From NCBI GenBank assembly GCA_965153455.1, contig OZ234494.1:19282001-19346000 (forward strand): a stretch of 64,000 nucleotides of DNA. Direction: 5' to 3'. Below are positions 61,764 through 64,000 of the stretch, one piece after another. Position 1 is the first letter of the stretch. Every line of letters starts with the position of its first letter. This DNA is from Sphagnum compactum (lineage: Eukaryota; Bryophyta; Sphagnopsida; Sphagnales). A program made the translations under genes and the position numbers. The notes beneath the pieces were generated by a model. It had not been told where the DNA came from. It searched no databases and was given only the letters and a program-made list of their open reading frames with translations.

Positions 61764-62294
61764 TTGTTTTTCCCTGAAGAGTGTGCAGAGTTGAAGTCCG
61801 ATGAAAAAGTCGAACCGATTTAATAAGTATCATGGCAGCTCTTCCCAGAGCGGTTGCAAGTGAAAAATTCGATTGTCTCGTACATAAACGCAACAATGAT
61901 CAAAAACATGAATAAACAATGACATCCGAGAGAATGATTTTTGGAATCATACTCAGTACTTTGTGCAGAAGGTGGAAATCCCTTGTAAGAAAAGGAGGGT
62001 GCAGTCGACAAAGACCAAGTTGGAGACACCCCCCGGTTTGTAAATCCTCGAATGAAGAAAGAAGACGTCCTCACACTCGGCCGCACGAGCACATGTGAGT
62101 GACGGACTGAGCACCATGGGTCATCAGTAAATCATATTAAATGGTTCACTGCTTACAAACTGCAAACTCTTTAGTTGGTGAAGTCTGGCAAATTCCATTT
62201 CAAATGAGGGAGTGCATGATATGCATTAAAAAGGTGCACACCTTGTCCGACTATAAACTATATTGTTGTGTTGGACCCCAAAATGTGAAGTAAA

Positions 62295-62400
62295 AGAACC
62301 GAAACACGACCCCCAGAACACAAACACGACCCCCCCAACACAAACATGACCCCCCCAATGTGTAGTACAAGAACACAAACACACACCCTATGTACCCCAC
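62295..62400. repeat. CACGACCCCC/ACACAAACA short repeat
   Basis: Four units of the form AACACAAACACGACCCCCC(C)AA, with small changes, ending in ACACACACCC. Minus-strand frames here are the translated repeat. Confidence 0.6.
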
Positions 62401-62404
62401 CCCC

Positions 62405-62480
62405 CACACCAAAAGATGAAAAGAAGCTAATGGGGTTTGAACCCACAACCCACTTACAAGGTTCTTCTCTCAACCCTAAA
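62405..62480 (-). repeat. tRNA-derived SINE-like head
   Basis: On the minus strand: AGGGTTGAGAGAAGAACCTTG, then GTGGGTTCAAACCCC, a good match to the pol III B box GGTTCRANYCC. Related to the head at 2806. A cloverleaf cannot be completed, so it is not an intact tRNA. Confidence 0.45.
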
Positions 62481-62640
62481 TAGCACCCGAGATTTTATTT
62501 AAAACTAACTATTTTGGGCAGCAAAATTATTTCCGGGCTCTATCTAAAAAATAATGAAAACTGAAATGTTCTTTTTTCTTTTAAATTGGGGGCCGGAAAA
62601 AAAAAAATTCCCAACTTTGACCAGAGACCTCAAAACCCCT

Positions 62641-62656
62641 CCCCCCCCCCCCCCCC
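62641..62656. repeat. Poly-C homopolymer (16 C) and nearby C-rich runs
   Basis: A run of 16 C, followed at 62753-62777 by further C-rich blocks broken by T and A. Confidence 0.9.
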
Positions 62657-62779
62657 AAGTTTCAAATTTTCAAATCGTAATAGTAAGTGTTAGTAGCAGG
62701 CTCAAATTACAACAAGTAATTAGGGCTCCGCCATTTAATGGGCAAAATTACCTCCCCCCTCCCCCACCTCCACCCCCAA

Positions 62780-63285
62780 ACTTTCTTCTAAATTTGTGAT
62801 TTTCCCCTCCTCTTTAATGTCCCAATTTATTGGGTACTAGCCGCCCACCGTTGCAGCATTGAAAGCCCCTCACTACCACCTATGGGTTTTTTTTTCGTTT
62901 TTTTTCTTTCTTTGGCCCTGTTTTTTCTAGGGTTTTTTTTTTTGGTTTTTGGGTTGGGATCCCTATTTATCCCTTAAAAAAAGAAAAGAAAGAAATGACC
63001 CAAACTAATCAGCAGTAAATTAACTTACTTACCCCGAAATTTTGACCTTCTAAGCCAATCAATGCACTCCAAAACACAAATCTATTAGAATTTTTTTTTC
63101 CCCCCCTAATCAAATAATTTCACACTTGTGTTTTTTTTTCAAAAAAAAAGTCTTAGGTGTTTTTCTTTCCGTCATCACCAGAGATTTGCCCCAAAAATAA
63201 AATAAAAATGCGACTGGGTAAGTATTTAAATCATTTCTTTTACTTATTTTGGATTTTCCCTTTTTTGTAGACACTGATTTTTTGT
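62780..63285. other. Gene-free stretch with poly-T runs
   Basis: Long T runs (62887-62905, 62932-62943, 63090-63100) and mixed AT-rich sequence. No gene recognised. Confidence 0.5.
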
Positions 63286-63289
63286 TTGT

Positions 63290-63375
63290 ATTTAGGTAGG
63301 TGTTATTAGGTACCGTAAACGTACCTAATAAGTAGGTTCTTGTGTTTAGATATAACTAGTAGGTACCTACCATGT
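63290..63375. repeat. GGTACC / TAGGTACCTACC motif cluster
   Basis: TAGGTAGGTG, TTAGGTACCGTAAACGTACC (imperfect palindrome), TAATAAGTAGG and AGTAGGTACCTACC within 85 bases, just upstream of the ACGT-rich promoter-like block. Confidence 0.55.
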
Positions 63376-63399
63376 TCATAATGCATAACCTAGCTGCTA

Positions 63400-64000
63400 T
63401 TACGTCTGATGATGACGTGAGTTTCCCAATCTATAACGTCATCCTAGTTCCATAATGTCAAGGTAGATGTTTGTAATGCTCACTTGGAAGTTGGAATGTG
63501 TCGCTTTTCTTGTTTTCTTCCCCCCCTTCGTTGTTTGGGTTTTCTTTGCGTGTTTAGTGGTGGCAGCCAGCCAGCGAGCGGCGAGCGAGACCTGCTCTGC
63601 TCTGCTCTGCTCTGCGCTCTTTGTGTGCGCGCTCTTCCCATGCCTTCTTCTTTGTTGCATTTCTGTCACTCTCTCGTCTCTGTTGTTGTCTCTTTCGTCG
63701 TCGTCATTGTTGTTGTTGTTTCAGAGAATGTTTTTGAAGCTGGATTCGGTTACTTTCTCTGCTGCATGTATGTTTTCTGTCGCAAAGCAAATGTTGGACT
63801 CTAAGCGCTTGTTATCAACTAACTGAATGTTTTGCTTTTGTGATATACTCTCCACGCTCTGTGCTTCTGTTGCTTCTTTTTTTTTCCTGCCGTGGTTTGG
63901 TGATGTTTTCATGTCGAGTTTCCTCTGTTTTGCTCCTTTCTTCTGTGTTGTAATTTGCTACTGCACCTGCCACAGTAGTATTGATCGCAAGCGACCGTGA
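63400..64000 (+). promoter_or_regulatory. Promoter and CT-rich leader of a gene beyond the right edge (candidate)
   Basis: Three ACGT cores lie within 40 bases (TTACGTC at 63400, TGACGTGA at 63413, AACGTCA at 63435); TGACG-type cores bind bZIP factors. A GC-richer, pyrimidine-rich leader follows with a CTCTG pentamer repeat (63592-63616), TCGTCGTCGT and TTGTTGTTG runs, and a good acceptor-like TTGTTGTTGTTTCAG|AG at about 63726. Composition differs sharply from the AT-rich DNA before it and resembles the Kir-like leader. The 119-codon open frame starting 63467 is a low-complexity translation of the leader, and I do not call it a gene. Confidence 0.45.

Noticed and set aside
61624-61896. Poly-Gly containing frame on the minus strand
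   Set aside because: The Gly run is the translated 27-C homopolymer; no family features flank it.
63467-63826. Hydrophobic 119-codon protein at the right edge
   Set aside because: The frame is produced by a pyrimidine-rich leader (CTCTG, TCG and TTG repeats). Leu/Ser/Cys bias matches the composition, and an acceptor-like site lies inside it.

Overview
The window looks like nuclear DNA from a land plant. It is AT-rich and mostly gene-free, full of decayed transposons and dispersed repeats. It carries one intact extensin gene and one ten-exon gene with GT-AG introns. The multi-exon gene encodes an animal/bacterial-type inward-rectifier K+ channel (Kir) fold. As far as I know that family is absent from flowering plants, so I lean towards a non-seed plant (fern, lycophyte or moss). 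That placement is an inference. No rRNA, intact tRNA, CRISPR array or prokaryote-type operon is visible.

Layout. 1-7.9 kb: AT-rich intergenic DNA with a SINE-like copy and a poly-C tract. 8.0-9.3 kb (+): a single-exon classical extensin with TATA box, two short upstream ORFs, signal peptide, Gly/His-rich spacer and 13 YVYK modules. 9.5-19.3 kb: minisatellite, MITE copy, a possible hAT end and an inverted LTR-like repeat. 19.37-25.24 kb (-): the Kir-like gene, reconstructed from ten exons whose phases all agree, with a 5' UTR intron and a promoter candidate; one intron holds a decayed duplicate of an exon. 26.53-27.36 kb: an 833-bp element with terminal inverted repeats. 31.2-33.0 kb: a palindrome-bearing tandem repeat, then a convincing small promoter (TATA plus telo-box) and a possible two-exon micro-gene. 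34-46 kb: repeat remnants, including a frameshifted retroelement ORF and a 15-bp minisatellite open on both strands. 50.6 kb: a broken hAT-type transposase. 52-57.5 kb: two more MITE copies, one nested inside a hAT-like element with an 8-bp target duplication, then the direct-orientation partner of the LTR-like repeat. 63.3-64.0 kb: a promoter/leader-like region that probably starts a gene beyond the right edge.

The two well-supported genes are about 10 kb apart and show no functional link: one builds cell wall, the other a membrane protein. The most unusual item is the Kir-like protein. Its pore, slide helix, second transmembrane helix and cytoplasmic domain follow the family closely, but the K+ selectivity filter reads T-F-G-G-S where T-x-G-Y/F-G is expected. 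It also carries a long acidic, disordered N-terminus. Splice borders, the start codon of the Kir-like gene and the repeat family names are inferences from sequence reading only.
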